In this document: piece by piece, positions 49,495 through 60,726 of the stretch
How positions within the stretch are numbered: the first letter of the stretch is position 1
Layout of the letters: every line of letters starts with the position of its first letter
Source: Candidatus Vondammii sp. HM_W22
Lineage (GTDB): Bacteria > Pseudomonadota > Gammaproteobacteria > Chromatiales > Chromatiaceae
Assembly (NCBI RefSeq): GCF_022530855.2
Contig: NZ_CP099567.1
Coordinates: forward strand, 1,302,001 to 1,366,000
Reading direction: 5' to 3'
DNA: 64,000 nucleotides
Translations under genes and position numbers: made by a program
The notes under the pieces: model-generated
Told to the model about the DNA's origin: nothing
The model's input: the letters and a program-made list of their open reading frames with translations, nothing else
The model's database searches: none

Positions 49495-50791
49495 TCCGGA
49501 GCAGAATGGCAACCCCGGCAATCTGAACATTGCCAGGGAGAGCCTGCGCGCCCTGCTGGATGACCAACGGGTACCGGATGAGGTACGCCTGTCACTGGCC
49601 GGAGACTACCGCCAAGTGCGGGAGATGCTGGACAAACTGGAACATGAGCATATCCACATCTCCGCTTTCGGACGGGTGAGTGTGGGTAAATCCGCCACTC
49701 TCAACGCACTCCTGGGGCAGCCCCTGTTCACTACTAGTCCGTTGCATGGCGAAACGAGTGAAAGTGCCATGAGCATGTGGCAGGAACAGAGCAGCGGCAG
49801 TATCTTTCTTATCGACACGCCCGGGATCAACGAAGTGGAAGGCGAGGCACGTGAACGTTTGGCACACGAAGTGGCAGAGCGATCCGACCTGGTGATCTTC
49901 ATTGTTGACGGCGACATCACTCACAGCGAACTGGAAGCCCTGAAACTGCTGACTGCACAGAACCGTCCGCTGCTGCTGGTACTGAATAAAGCAGACCGCT
50001 ACAGCCGGGATGAACGGGCAAAATTACTGCAAAATCTGCAGCGGCGCGTGACCGGAATGGTCAACCCTGAAAACATCATCCCGATTGCGGCAGATCCGGC
50101 GGAGCAGTTGGTGATTCAAGTGGACAGCGAGGGTATAGAACGTGAAAGCCAACGCCAGCCTGCACCGTACATAGCCCCGCTGAAAGAGCGTCTCTGGGAT
50201 ATTCTGGAGCGGGAAGGGAAAACTCTGGCAGCAATCAATGCCACGCTGTTCGCCGGCAACCTCTCCGATCAGGTGGGAAAACGTATCCTGACCATAAAAC
50301 GTGAGCTGGGTAGCAAGGTGACCCGCATCTACTGCGTGGTTAAGGGTATTGCCGTTGCGTTGAACCCGATTCCGGTTGCCGATCTGGCGACTGCCGCTCT
50401 GGTGGATATCAGTCTGGTGGTTCACCTCTCCCGCCTCTATGGACTCCCCCTGTCAAAGCGCGAAGCGGGACAATTGATCAAGACCATCATGGCCCAGATG
50501 ATTCTGCTGATGGGTACCGTCTGGGCAATCCATCTGGTCTCCTCCGCTCTGAAGCTGGGCACCGGAGGCATCTCCACTCTGGCCACTGGCAGTGCACAGG
50601 GGGCCGTGGCCTATTTCAGCACTCGCATCGTGGGTGAAGCCGCCGAGCAATATCTGGCCCAGGGAAAATCCTGGGGTGAAGGCGGCCCCAAACTGGCGGT
50701 CAGGGATATCCTCGATGGGTTGGACCGGAATTCAATCCTTGCTCAGGCCAAAGCGGACATCGCCTCCAGACTCAAGGCATCGCGTAACTGA
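49415..50791 (+). CDS. GTPase with DUF697-like C-terminal domain (2), GTG start inside gene 1
   Basis: The start is best placed at GTG 49415 (VKTWNRLRNALPKWWQRKQK), because GAGGAG lies 7 nt upstream; a TTG 15 nt earlier has no such site. This puts the start 80 bp inside the upstream GTPase gene, in another frame. The product (458 residues) has a P-loop FGRVSVGKSATLNALL, DTPGINEVEGEARERL and NKADRYSRDE motifs, then a hydrophobic DUF697-like C-terminus (ALNPIPVADLATAALVDISL, MILLMGTVWAIHLVSS). It is a paralogue of the upstream gene without the N-terminal membrane helices. The two likely form a translationally coupled pair acting together at the membrane. Confidence 0.82.
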   Translation: MKTWNRLRNALPKWWQRKQKKNPQTPDPEQNGNPGNLNIARESLRALLDDQRVPDEVRLSLAGDYRQVREMLDKLEHEHIHISAFGRVSVGKSATLNALLGQPLFTTSPLHGETSESAMSMWQEQSSGSIFLIDTPGINEVEGEARERLAHEVAERSDLVIFIVDGDITHSELEALKLLTAQNRPLLLVLNKADRYSRDERAKLLQNLQRRVTGMVNPENIIPIAADPAEQLVIQVDSEGIERESQRQPAPYIAPLKERLWDILEREGKTLAAINATLFAGNLSDQVGKRILTIKRELGSKVTRIYCVVKGIAVALNPIPVADLATAALVDISLVVHLSRLYGLPLSKREAGQLIKTIMAQMILLMGTVWAIHLVSSALKLGTGGISTLATGSAQGAVAYFSTRIVGEAAEQYLAQGKSWGEGGPKLAVRDILDGLDRNSILAQAKADIASRLKASRN

Positions 50792-50819
50792 ACCGGCCTT
50801 GAGAACAAAACAGAAGGAA

Positions 50820-51621
50820 TACATCCAATGGACCCTATGATAAAAACCATGCAACCGAGTTTTTTGATCATCAAGACCGACTTGAATTCCTTGAGCAACT
50901 GGGAGGCCCGCTGCCAAGGCTGGAAAGGACCGTAGACTAGAAGGCTTTTCGAGTATTGTTGGGCTCAATTTATAAAAATAGTGGTCCCAGTAAAGGTGGC
51001 GTCCACCTTACGATGCGGCACTGATGTTCAAGGTATTGGTTCTACGGTATTTGTTCAATCTGAACGATGATCAAACAGAGTTCCAAATACGGGATCGCTA
51101 TAGCTTTTGTCATTTTCTTGGGCTGAGCCCGGAGGGTGAGATGCCCGATGCTAAAACAGTTTGGGTATATCGTGAGCGCCTGAAAGAACGGGGCCTTGTT
51201 GATAAACTCTTTTCAGAGCTGTTGATCCAGATTGATGCAGCAGGCTCCAATGCTCGCACAGATTGTAGATGCCGCTATCGCTCCAGTACCCAGGCAACGT
51301 AATACACAAGAGGAAAATAAGCAGATCAAAGCCGGGGATAGTCCTGAGGTATGGAGTGATAACAAACGCCGCCAGAAGAATGTTGAAGCCCACTGGACCA
51401 TGAAGCATGGCAAAACCCACTATGGGTACAAAAACCGCATCAGCATAGACCGGAAGCACAAGGTCATTCGCAAGTACGCCATCACATCAGCTGAAGTTCG
51501 TGATAGCCAAGTCTTTAAGGAACTGCTGGATGAGAACAACAATAATGGCAGTGTCAGGGCCGATTCTGCTTACCGCAGTGTAGAATGGGAAGCCGCTTTA
51601 CCGGGGTGCGCATTGCCGCAG
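50820..51621 (+). pseudogene. IS5-type transposase, 5' part
   Basis: From YDKNHATEFFDHQDRLEFLE (near 50836) through VLMFKVLVLRYLFNLNDDQT, FLGLSPEGEMPDAKTVWVYR and THYGYKNRISIDRKHKVIRK to GSVRADSAYRSVEWEAAL, with a frameshift near 51255 and a stop near 50935. It is cut at 51621 by IS256 alpha copy 3. Same element as the inverted fragment at 26060-26700. Confidence 0.85.
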
Positions 51622-52457
51622 GAGTTATAACTGAAAGTGTTGTTTGAAAGGAATTGAAAAAGAGCGGGGTATCTGGTTGATTTGTTGTTGCGAGACATCA
51701 AAACAACCATTGGAGATACGCCACCATGAGTAAGAATAACGTTGTTAAGCTGGCAGTTCGAGATACGATTATCGATCCGCTGACAGAGTTGCCGAGAAGC
51801 GGTGCAGAGCAGTTGATCTACCAAGCGGTGGAGGCCGAGCTGTTGGCGGAGCACGTCGAGCGACGGACAGAGGATGGCAAGGTGGGTGTGGTGCGTAATG
51901 GTCACCTGCCAGCTCGTAAACTGCAGACAGGATTAGGGCCGGTCACGGTCAAGATCCCCAAAGTTCGCGCGAAGATCCGGCGAGCCGGTGACGTTCCGAT
52001 CAGCTCTGGTGCCGCCGTATGTACGCAAGACGAAGTCACTGGAAGCGGCGCTGGCGTGGCTCTACCTGAAGGGGATTTCCAGTGGAGAGATGGGTGAAGC
52101 CCTGAAAGTGCTGGTGGGTCCGGATGCAACAGGCTTGTCGGCCGGCAGGGTATCGCGTCTGAAGCAGGTCTGGGCAGAAGAATATCGGAGCGGGTGCGAG
52201 GAGCGCCTGGATAAGGGCCATTGGGTGTATGTGTGGGCAGACGTCTACAGCGGACAGAGAGCAGAGCAGACGAAGCTGTGTGCCCTGGTGGTGATCGGCG
52301 TGAATGAGCGTGGTGAGAAGCATTTTCTGGCAATTGAGGATGGTGTACGGGAGTCCACACAGAGCTGGTGGGAGGTACTGTTGAAACTGAAGTCACGCGG
52401 ACTGACCCCGCCAAAATTGGCGATCGGTGACGGTGCCATGGGATTCCGGGCTGCGCT
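51622..52457 (+). pseudogene. IS256 alpha element, copy 3, 3' truncated
   Basis: Outer end GAGTTATAACTG at 51622; transposase from 51726 (MSKNNVVKLAVRDTIIDPLT). A frameshift near 51980 (KIRRAGDVPISS instead of KTGEPVTFRSA) and truncation after GDGAMGFRAAL, where an inverted IS4 fragment begins. Confidence 0.9.
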
Positions 52458-52757
52458 GTACGTCAAATGCTTTTGGCTTGCCAGGGCGGATTCAATATCA
52501 GGGAGACTGGCGCGTCCGGTTAGTTGGGCTGTGGCCATAGCAACAAATTGCGTCCAGCGATTCATCGCATCACAGCGGCGCTGTCCATCGTGCTTGTTGG
52601 CAAGTACTGAAAACTCATGTCTAGGGAGCAGTTTTAGGATGTGAGAGAACACAGTGTTATGATGAGGCAAGGCTTGAATCCTCTTGTTATTACAGTGTTT
52701 CTTCGCACCTTCATTGTAACAACTTGTTGAGATTCAAGCCTTTTTATTGCCTGCAAA
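52458..52757 (-). pseudogene. IS4-family transposase N-terminal fragment, inverted
   Basis: Minus strand MPHHNTVFSHILKLLPRHEF (start 52670), LANKHDGQRRCDAMNRWTQF, VAMATAQLTGRASLPDIESA to QKHLTY. It includes the block deleted from the 23958-24300 copy. The outer end of the element reaches about 52757. Confidence 0.85.
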
Positions 52758-52849
52758 GCGGGACAGCAGTGACATGCCCAGTTATTAGCCACTCAGTGGC
52801 TTTGTCAATACAATAACGAAAGGCCACATATGGTGACCTTCCCCCCATC
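52758..52849 (+). pseudogene. Short IS3 orfB C-terminal tail
   Basis: The plus strand reads ARLLATQWLCQYNNERPHM, the end of an IS3 orfB like that at 33919-34646, which lacks precisely this tail. Confidence 0.6.
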
Positions 52850-53261
52850 TTAACACCAAGACTTGGATGAGATAATTCATTCTAAGCGGCCCTATTTACA
52901 AAGGCCACAGGTGACAAATAATTTAATGCGCTATGAGGCCGCACGTGATTGTAGTGCTCTCGCCATTGATCAATTTCATGTCTAGCGTCATCAATGGACC
53001 TGAACCAATGCTGATTTAAGCATTCATTTCTGAATTTACCGTTTAAGCTTTCTACAAACGCATTCTGAGTAGGCTTACCTGGCTGAATAAAACCTAGCTT
53101 AACGCCACTTTCTTTTTGCCAGTAGAACATCGCCTTGCTAGTAAACTCAGTACCGTTGTCGCAGATTATTTGATCCGGAGCGCTCCTTAGATCAATCAGC
53201 TGAGTTAAAAAACGAGCGACCTGGTGACCATTGATCGAGAAGTCAGAGAGCTGGCCAATAA
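52850..53261 (-). pseudogene. IS3-family orfB C-terminal part, cut by a Tn3-type element
   Basis: Minus strand from the transposon junction: IGQLSDFSINGHQVARFLTQ, then IICDNGTEFTSKAMFYWQKE (second catalytic Asp), IQPGKPTQNAFVESLNGKFR (Glu) and ALNYLSPVAFVNRAA with a stop at 52882. It supplies the 3' part of the IS3 type seen at 37924-38568. The junction base pairs AATAA before the transposon (53257-53261) are the expected left copy of a target duplication, but the right copy is absent. Confidence 0.87.
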
Positions 53262-56141
53262 GGGGTCCTAGGGATTTTCCCTCGTAAACGGACATAAACG
53301 GCTAGATCCCTTTCCCCGCCTACGTTTCCCGAGAGGGGTACTTTTCGATTTCCGAACATTTTAGGGTAATTTGGCTAGAATCGTGGCCTTTAGGTAACGA
53401 TTATGACCACAGAGAAACGACTCAAGATCCTCACCGAAGCGGAAATTGTTGACTTGTTCGGCCCGCCAGCACTCAATCAAAACGATCAACGATTCTTCTT
53501 CACACTCAATGATATCGAATTGGCCCAGTGCCAGAAGATTCGCAGGCGTGATCAACGCTGCATGTTCGTTGTGTTGCTCGGCTACTTTAAAGTGAAGCCC
53601 ATTTCTTTGAGTCCCGGCTACCACCAGATCAAGCATGATATTAAATATGTCTGCTCAGAAGTGTTTCCCGGTTCCGGTCTGAGTCCCTTCAATCTAACTC
53701 AAAAAACTCGTGTGCGTATCTATCATCGCATATACGAATTAACAAACCATCAACGCTGGGAGAACGAACGGCACAGCGCCGCGCTGACAATAGACCTTCG
53801 CGAACACGCACAAGCATGGGCTCAACCGCGAGCGTTGTTTGACAGGGCTATTGAATACTTAGCGGCACAAAAAATTAGCATTCCTGGGTACTCAGTTTTG
53901 CAAGACTTGATCAGTGATGTCGTCAGTGCTACCAACGATCAACTCATTCGCCAACTCGAAGACCTCATCTCTGTTGACTTGACTTCTATGTTGTCTGACT
54001 TTGTCGAAGGCAATGACCCACTGACTCTACGGCGGTTAAGAATGGCGGCTAAGAACATTACAAGGAGTGAGTTGCAAAAAGAACTCGCCGTACATCAGCA
54101 CATTCAATCTTGGATGCTAGAAGTCGATGAGGTTTTAAGTCAGCTATCAATATCGTTGAAGAATCAGCAGTACTTTGCTGAAAGAGTGACTTACTATGGT
54201 GCCAAACTAAAACGCCAACCTGTTGGTTATCAACGCCTCTACTTGTTGTGCTATTTGCAATCGCGTTGGCAACAGGCACTGGAACGAATAGCCGATGGCT
54301 TTGTTCATCATCTTTTTCAAAGAAAACAGAAAGCCAAAATATACGCGAGAGAATCTGTTTATCAAGACTGGCAACGAGCTGCGAGTAACGTCAGTAAAGC
54401 GGCGCAAGTGTTGCGTCTTTTTATCGACGACAGAGTAGATCAACAACAACCGTTTGGGGCGTTACGGCAGCATGCTTTTAAACTTCTAGCGGCGAAAGAT
54501 CTGGAATCCGTTTGCCTGTTTTTGAATGATCAAAAGCGATCGGTTGAAGAGGCCACGTGGCAGTACTTCGATCACCGGGTGAGCTTACGAGAAGGCTTAC
54601 TTCGTGATCTATTCCTGTGCTTGCACTTTGAAGGCGGTGAAAAAACACAGCGCCTGGCAGCTACACTGCATCGTGCGCAGCGTGATCTTATCGCCGATGG
54701 TGAAATCTCAATCGGCGCAATGGATAGCCGCTTGCCTACCAAGAAGCAATTGTCGTTCATGCAAGACTCGAGCGGCGTGATGAATAAAGGTCGGTACGAA
54801 TGGTTCCTTTACTTGCAAATCCCCAATCGGTTGAATGGCCAGCTCACACTGCCAAATGTGTTTAAATACAGGGCTTTGGAGGCTGATCTAGTCAATCGTG
54901 AGCGATGGACAGAAGAAGGTGGGCAACGCGACCAACCAAGGCATTTATGGTATCGCTCAAATATCCGATCGCACTTACGATCAGCTCAGCACCATTCAGG
55001 CGAACTATCTGAGGTTAGAAACACTGAACGCAGCCAACGATCGCATCAACAACGCAACGGCTAAGCTTCCGATCTTCAAGCACTACAATATCCAAGAAGA
55101 TGTTATCCACGCCAGTGCTGATGGTCAGAAGTTCGAATCCCGGCGTGAGACATTTAAAACACGTTACTCGTCAAAATACTTTGGCACGCAAAAAGGCGTG
55201 TCGGCCATGAGCTTGATCGCCAATCATGCGGCCATCAATGCTCGTGTGATCGGTGCTAACGAGCACGAGTCCCACTACATCTTCGATCTACTGATGAACA
55301 ATAGTTCCGAGATCGTGCCAGACGTACTGTCTACCGATACGCACGGAGTCAATCACATCAACTTCGCATTGCTAGATCTCTTTGGGTACAGCTTTGCTCC
55401 ACGCTATGCTCAGGTGGGTCGTGTCATCAATGAGATGTTCGATGTCAAAGAAGACAAGGATAAGAAAATCCAATTGAGTCTGAAAAAGCCCATCAACACC
55501 AAGCTCATCGCGGCTCACTGGGATACTATACAACGGATCATGATCTCACTTTATGAACGCAAAACAACGCAAGCGACATTGGTTAGAAAGCTCTCAGGTT
55601 ACAAAAGCAGCCACCCGTTACTCGGGGCACTAACGGAATACAATCGTATGGTGAAAGCGAATTATTTACTCAACTACATCGATGACGTCAGTCTGCGCGA
55701 CTACGTTCAGCGAGCACTCAATCGAGGCGAGGCTTACCACCAACTGCGTCGTGCAATCAGCAACGTCAATGGTGATCAGTTCCGCGGCAGCTCGGATGAG
55801 GAGATCCAACTGTGGAACGAATGTGCTCGCCTGGTTACCAACGCTATAATCTACTTTAACTCGGCCATACTCAGTCAGTTGCTGACTAGCTTTGAATATC
55901 AGAAGGATGATGAAAAAATCCAGATCGTCAAATCAAGCCTCCCCAGTTGCCTGGTACAACATCAACCTGAAAGGCACCTACAACTTCCAAATGAGTGGGA
56001 AATTGCCGGATCTGGACGAATTAATGAGCTCAATCGACGGTTATAAGCCTGTTCAGGAAAAGTACCCACATCCGGAAACGTAAGCAGGGCATGGGATCTA
56101 GCCGTTTATGTCCGTTTACGAGGGAAAATCCCTAGGACCCC
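53262..56141 (+). mobile_element. Tn3-type element, family I, copy c, internally deleted
   Basis: Same 49-bp ends as copies a and b, but 2880 bp instead of 3238. About 359 bp are missing from the transposase between 54916 and 54917, and one extra T near 55932 adds a frameshift. The flanks (AATAA / ACTAT) are not a duplication: left is one IS3 type, right another. Confidence 0.93.
53403..56083 (+). pseudogene. Tn3-family transposase (family I) with 359-bp deletion
   Basis: The N-terminal ~505 residues match the intact copies through RWTEE. Sequence then jumps to GNATNQGIYGIAQISDRTYD in another frame, continues through the DDE motifs, and a 1-bp insertion near 55932 shifts the last 45 residues. 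The terminal repeats are intact, so this copy could still be mobilised by transposase from copies a or b. Confidence 0.93.
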
Positions 56142-56871
56142 ACTATATTCAAAACGAGAACATCGTGACCGGCATCTGTCGGCCGCGTTGCGCGTAGTGG
56201 CGCGGGAGGATCCCAGTTGGTGTTATCGTTTATCAGGTGCCTATCTGCGGCTCAGAGGTTGGCAGGTAAACAACAAACGCGTATATCGACTCTGGCGGCT
56301 TAATGGCCTGTGTTTGCCGCCTTATCGCCCTCGACGGAAGATTCGCACTGGGGTAAAACTGGAGGGATTGGCGCTACGACGGAATGATGTGTGGGCATGG
56401 GATTTCGTACATGACCGCTATCATGACGCAGAGCCTCTGCGGTGCTTGACGGTCAAGAGCGAAGCAACCGGTTATTGTGTGGCAATCAAAACTGGTCGAT
56501 ACCTACAGAGTCAACACGTGAAAGCGGTGCTACGTGAATTAATCATTCGCTACGGAATTCCCCGAGCCATTCGCAGCGACAACGGAGCCGAGCTGTTGGC
56601 CTTCGTACTGCGCGAGGAACTGGAAAAGGATGATATTAAGCTAGCCAATATTGAACCGGGAAAACCCTGGCAAAATGGCAGCAATGAAAGCTTCAACGGC
56701 ATTTTCCGCAAGGAGTGTTTAAATGCAGAGATATTTGGTAGCCTGACCGAAGCCAGAGTTGTTATTGAACAGTGGCGTTGCCGATATAATGAGCGGCGAC
56801 CCCACAGTTCACAACACTACGTCACGCCAGAGATGGCGTATTTTGGATTACGTGAAATGCGGAGAACCTAA
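56142..56871 (+). pseudogene. IS3-family transposase orfB, 5' end lost
   Basis: Starts inside orfB after the transposon end: HTH_21 part WCYRLSGAYLRLRGWQVNNK, then the integrase core with Asp in VWAWDFVHDRYHDAEPLRC, Asp in AIRSDNGAELLAF, Glu in PWQNGSNESFNGIFRKECLN, ending YFGLREMRRT at 56871. The frame is open over the entire retained part. It is a third IS3 type in this window. OrfA and the left end are missing. Confidence 0.85.
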
Positions 56872-56910
56872 CACGCCAAGTGGCCATAGAATGGGGGCAT
56901 TTCAATACTT

Positions 56911-59436
56911 CTATCCCAACGGCAATGGCACTACGGGCTCAAGGTGCCAGATATCTTCATTGTATTCCCGCATAGTACGGTCGGTTGAGAATTTACCGCT
57001 CATTGCGGTATTCAGAATACTGCTTCTTGTCCAACTCTCTACATCACGATAAGCCTTCGCTGCCTTGTTCTGGGCCGCGATATAGGAGGTGAAATCTGCA
57101 GCGACCATCCAAGGATCGTGAGGGTTTCTGATCGACTGGGTAATCGAATCGAATAATCTCGGGAAGAACTGATTGAAATGCCCTTTCTCCAGCAGATTCA
57201 TCACCTGTCTCAGATCCGGATCACCCTTTATCACCGCCTCAGGATTATAATAGGTCCGCCTATCCATCACCTCTTCTGCCGTCATGCCAAACAGGAAGAA
57301 ATGGTCATCACCCACCTCTTCTCGAATCTCAATATTGGCGCCATCCAGTGTTCCGATGGTAAGAGCACCATTCATCATGAACTTCATATTACCGGTGCCT
57401 GATGCCTCCTTGCCGGCAGTTGAGATCTGTTCTGACAAGTCGGTACCCGGGCAGATCACCTCCATGGCAGAAACCCGGTAATTGGGCAGAAATGCCACTT
57501 TGAGCAATTCTCCAACATCGGGGTCATTGTTGACCACATCGGCAACATTATTGATCAGTTTTATGATCAGCTTTGCCATGGCATAACCAGGTGCCGCTTT
57601 ACCGCCAATTAACACACAACGGGGTATCCACTCGGCTGTGTCCCCAGCTTTGATTCGGGCGTAGAGATGGACGACGTGGAGAATATTGAGCAACTGGCGC
57701 TTATATTCGTGGATACGTTTTACCTGGACATCGAACATTGCATTGGCATCAAATTTGATCCCACAGTCCTGTTTAACCAGTTGGGCCAGCTTTTGCTTGT
57801 TCTCTTGCTTGACCTTGCGCCAGATTTTCCTGAATTTCGCATCCTCCGCATAGGGCGCCAACTGGCGGAGTTGCTCAAGATCCGAGATCCATCCTTCACC
57901 AATGGTTTTATTGATCACCCCCCGCAATCCGGGATTGCAACTGGCTAGCCAGCGCCTTTGAGTAGCACCGTTGGTTTTGTTATTGAATTTCTCCGGCCAG
58001 AGTTCATAAAAGTCCCTAAACAGGCCCTCTTTAAGCAGATTAGAATGAAGTTGTGCCACACCATTTACAGAGAAGCTGCCTACCAAAGCGAGATAGGCCA
58101 TGCGTATCTGAGGCTCGCCACCCTCTTCTATTATGGACATTCGACGCAATCGATCATTATCACCCGGCCAGTAGCAGGAGATCTGGCGTAAAAAACGGGC
58201 ATTGATTTCATAAATAATTTCAAGCAGCCGCGGCAGCAACTGTTGAAACAGCCTTACCGGCCACTTTTCAAGTGCCTCTGGTAATAATGTGTGGTTAGTG
58301 TAAGCCATGGTGGATTGGGTGATTTCCCAGGCTTTGTCCCAGCCCAGCCCATACTCATCCATCAGCAACCGCATCAATTCTGCCACCGCAATTGTCGGGT
58401 GAGTGTCATTGAGTTGAAAGCAGTTGGAAGCTGCGAAGCCATCAAACAGTTGTCCGCTGCGGTCACACCAGTCTCTGATCACATCTTTTAAGCTGGCAGA
58501 GGCCAGAAAGTACTGCTGGCGAAGACGGAGTTCTTTTCCATTTTCACTGCTATCATTGGGATAGAGGACCATTGTGATGTTCTCTGCCGCATTTTTAGCA
58601 CCCACCGATTCGGCGTAACTGCCGGCATTGAACTCTCCAAGGTCAAACTCGTCGGTAGCGGCGGATTTCCACAACCGTAAAGTATTCACCGTGCCGTTTC
58701 TATACCCCGGAATCGGGGTATCGTAAGGAACAGCCAAGACATCATGGGTATCTACCCAAAACACTTTAAACGATCCATCACTGCCGCGACGATACTCGGT
58801 GTGGCCTCCAAACTGCACTCTCTGGGTGTACTCGGGGCGTTCCAGTTCCCAGGGATAACCATCACGCAACCAGTGGTCAGGCTCTTCCATCTGATTGCCA
58901 TCGACAATTGTCTGCCGGAACATGCCGTACTCGTAACGGATGCCAAACCCCTTCACCGGTAGTTGCAACGTCGCACAACTGTCCATAAAACAAGCCGCAA
59001 GCCGCCCCAGACCACCATTTCCCAATCCGGCATCCGGCTCATTCTCAGCCAATTCTTCCCATAGAATGCCCAAATCATAAAGCCCTTTGGTCGTTGCGTC
59101 GGTAATCCCCAGATTGAGCAGACTGTTGCTCAATGCCCGCCCCATGAGGAACTCCATCGAAAGATAACTGGTGCGCTTGCAGTCGGCATTATCATAGGCC
59201 ATCTGGGTGCTTTTCCAGCGTTCCATCAGCCGGTCACGAATGGCCATCGCCAATGCAACATAGGGGTAGTGAACCTTATCGCAATTTCGGTCCCTGCCCA
59301 AGGTGTTGTTAAAGTAGTGTTTGAAACTCTTCCCCACCTGAGTTGAACTCATACCCAATACAGGTATGTCAGTTAGTTTTTGGTTTGGCCTGCTGTGCAG
59401 AAAAGAGGCGAAAGGGGCATCGTCATTATGTCGCAT
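56911..59436 (-). CDS. glgP: Glycogen/starch/maltodextrin phosphorylase
   Basis: 841 residues. A PLP enzyme that releases glucose-1-phosphate from alpha-1,4-glucans. Landmarks: N-terminal YPYVALAMAIRDRLMERWKS, catalytic-site blocks NGGLGRLAACFMDS and VWDTHDVLAVPYDTPIPGYR-like (read as VDTHDVLAVPYDTPIPGYRN), HPTIAVAELMRLLMDEYGL, the sugar-phosphate region KRIHEYKRQLLNIL, the PLP lysine region GGKAAPGYAMAKLIIKLINN and the signature EASGTGNMKFMMNGALTIGT. Length fits GlgP/MalP (800-840). The frame is intact. It is flanked within 40 bp downstream by an IS3 fragment and 160 bp upstream by an IS256 fragment, so it has kept its reading frame in a battered neighbourhood. Confidence 0.97.
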   Translation of the reverse strand: MRHNDDAPFASFLHSRPNQKLTDIPVLGMSSTQVGKSFKHYFNNTLGRDRNCDKVHYPYVALAMAIRDRLMERWKSTQMAYDNADCKRTSYLSMEFLMGRALSNSLLNLGITDATTKGLYDLGILWEELAENEPDAGLGNGGLGRLAACFMDSCATLQLPVKGFGIRYEYGMFRQTIVDGNQMEEPDHWLRDGYPWELERPEYTQRVQFGGHTEYRRGSDGSFKVFWVDTHDVLAVPYDTPIPGYRNGTVNTLRLWKSAATDEFDLGEFNAGSYAESVGAKNAAENITMVLYPNDSSENGKELRLRQQYFLASASLKDVIRDWCDRSGQLFDGFAASNCFQLNDTHPTIAVAELMRLLMDEYGLGWDKAWEITQSTMAYTNHTLLPEALEKWPVRLFQQLLPRLLEIIYEINARFLRQISCYWPGDNDRLRRMSIIEEGGEPQIRMAYLALVGSFSVNGVAQLHSNLLKEGLFRDFYELWPEKFNNKTNGATQRRWLASCNPGLRGVINKTIGEGWISDLEQLRQLAPYAEDAKFRKIWRKVKQENKQKLAQLVKQDCGIKFDANAMFDVQVKRIHEYKRQLLNILHVVHLYARIKAGDTAEWIPRCVLIGGKAAPGYAMAKLIIKLINNVADVVNNDPDVGELLKVAFLPNYRVSAMEVICPGTDLSEQISTAGKEASGTGNMKFMMNGALTIGTLDGANIEIREEVGDDHFFLFGMTAEEVMDRRTYYNPEAVIKGDPDLRQVMNLLEKGHFNQFFPRLFDSITQSIRNPHDPWMVAADFTSYIAAQNKAAKAYRDVESWTRSSILNTAMSGKFSTDRTMREYNEDIWHLEPVVPLPLG

Positions 59437-59595
59437 TTTGGACCACTGATTGTCAGAGTAGGTAGCTTCTCATCAACAACATGTGGATATTTACCTGAAG
59501 GTATGGAGGTGTCCTCCACCGCATAGAGTTATTAGAAGTCACAAAAAATATTTTGATTTCGAAGAATAATGAAGACTCTTCCCTTAATCGAGCGA

Positions 59596-60726
59596 GCCTG
59601 TAAAGTTTTCTGTGTAACTGCCCGGATTAAATATATTCCGCTAAGCGTTCTTCGAACTCAATCATAAATCTATTCAGTGCTAGTTTCCAATGACGGGTCG
59701 GCATTGTCCACTTTTTCGATGCGGCCTGAATTGCCAGGTGGATTACCTTCTTCGCCGAGTCATCGGCTGGAAATAACTTCCGCTTTTTGATCGCTTTGCG
59801 AATGGCGTTATTCGTGTAAATCACTTTTCGTCTGTCCTCCGGGTAGTTGAACAGCGTGTTGAGATTCTGCCAATGGGCACTCCAGGAGCGGCTGATCCGG
59901 GGGTATTTGTTGTCCCATCGGTCAGAGAATTTATCCTGCGCCAGTAAGACTTCTTTCCCGGTGATGGACTGGTAACTCTTTTTCAAATCAACCGCCACAG
60001 GCTTGTAGTCTTTCCAGGGCACCTACTTCATCGAGTTCCGTAGCATATGCACAATACACAGCTGGACATTCGGAAAAGCCGTGTTGATTGCATCAGGAAA
60101 GCCCTTTAAGCCATCGACACAGGCAATCAAAATATCCTCCACACCGCGATTCTGAAGCTCTGTCAGCAGGTTCAGCCAGAGCCCCGAAATTCCTTGTGGC
60201 CTTCCAGGTTGACGCCCAAAGCGGGGTAAATTGCTTTGTTGATCATTTTCTTGTATTGCCGGATTTTAATGACAATGCTGTCCAGATAAACAACAGGCTG
60301 AATCGCATCCAGGGGGCGAGATTGCCATTCGACAACCTGCTCGATAACCACATCAGTAACTTTGGATATGAGTGTGGCGGAGACATCGGCTCCGTACATT
60401 TCCTTGAATGTCGTGACGATTTCGCGGGTCGTCATACCCTGAGCATACAAGAAGAGGATCTTGTCATCCATTGAGGTAAATCGACGCTGGTGCTTTTTAA
60501 CCAGTCGGGGTTTAAAGCTGCCCGCTCTATCTCGTGGAGTATCCTGTTCAAACTGGCCATCCTCCGTTTGCAAGGTCTTGCCAGTAGTGCCGTTGCGGCT
60601 ATTACTCGCTTCGGACTGTTCATGTTTGGCAAAGCCTGGATGATCACCCAGTTCAACGTTAGAGTGCTGCATCGACCGTGATTTTGGTCAGCATTGGCCG
60701 AAACTCGTTGAGATCTTCTTCAGTAG
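59596..60726 (-). pseudogene. IS256 beta element, longest copy, transposase broken
   Basis: Minus strand: KITVDAAL-NVELGDHPGFAKHEQSEA, GKTLQTEDGQFEQDTPRDRA, DDKILFLYAQGMTTREIVTT, PLDAIQPVVYLDSIVIKIRQ; then a deletion and frameshift at about 60183; QNRGVEDILIACVDGLKGFP; a nonsense codon TAG near 60023; finally PWKDYKPVAVDLKKSYQSIT to FEERLAEYI at 59627. The outer end TTACACAGAAAACTTTACAGGCTCG is at 59596-59620. Confidence 0.88.
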
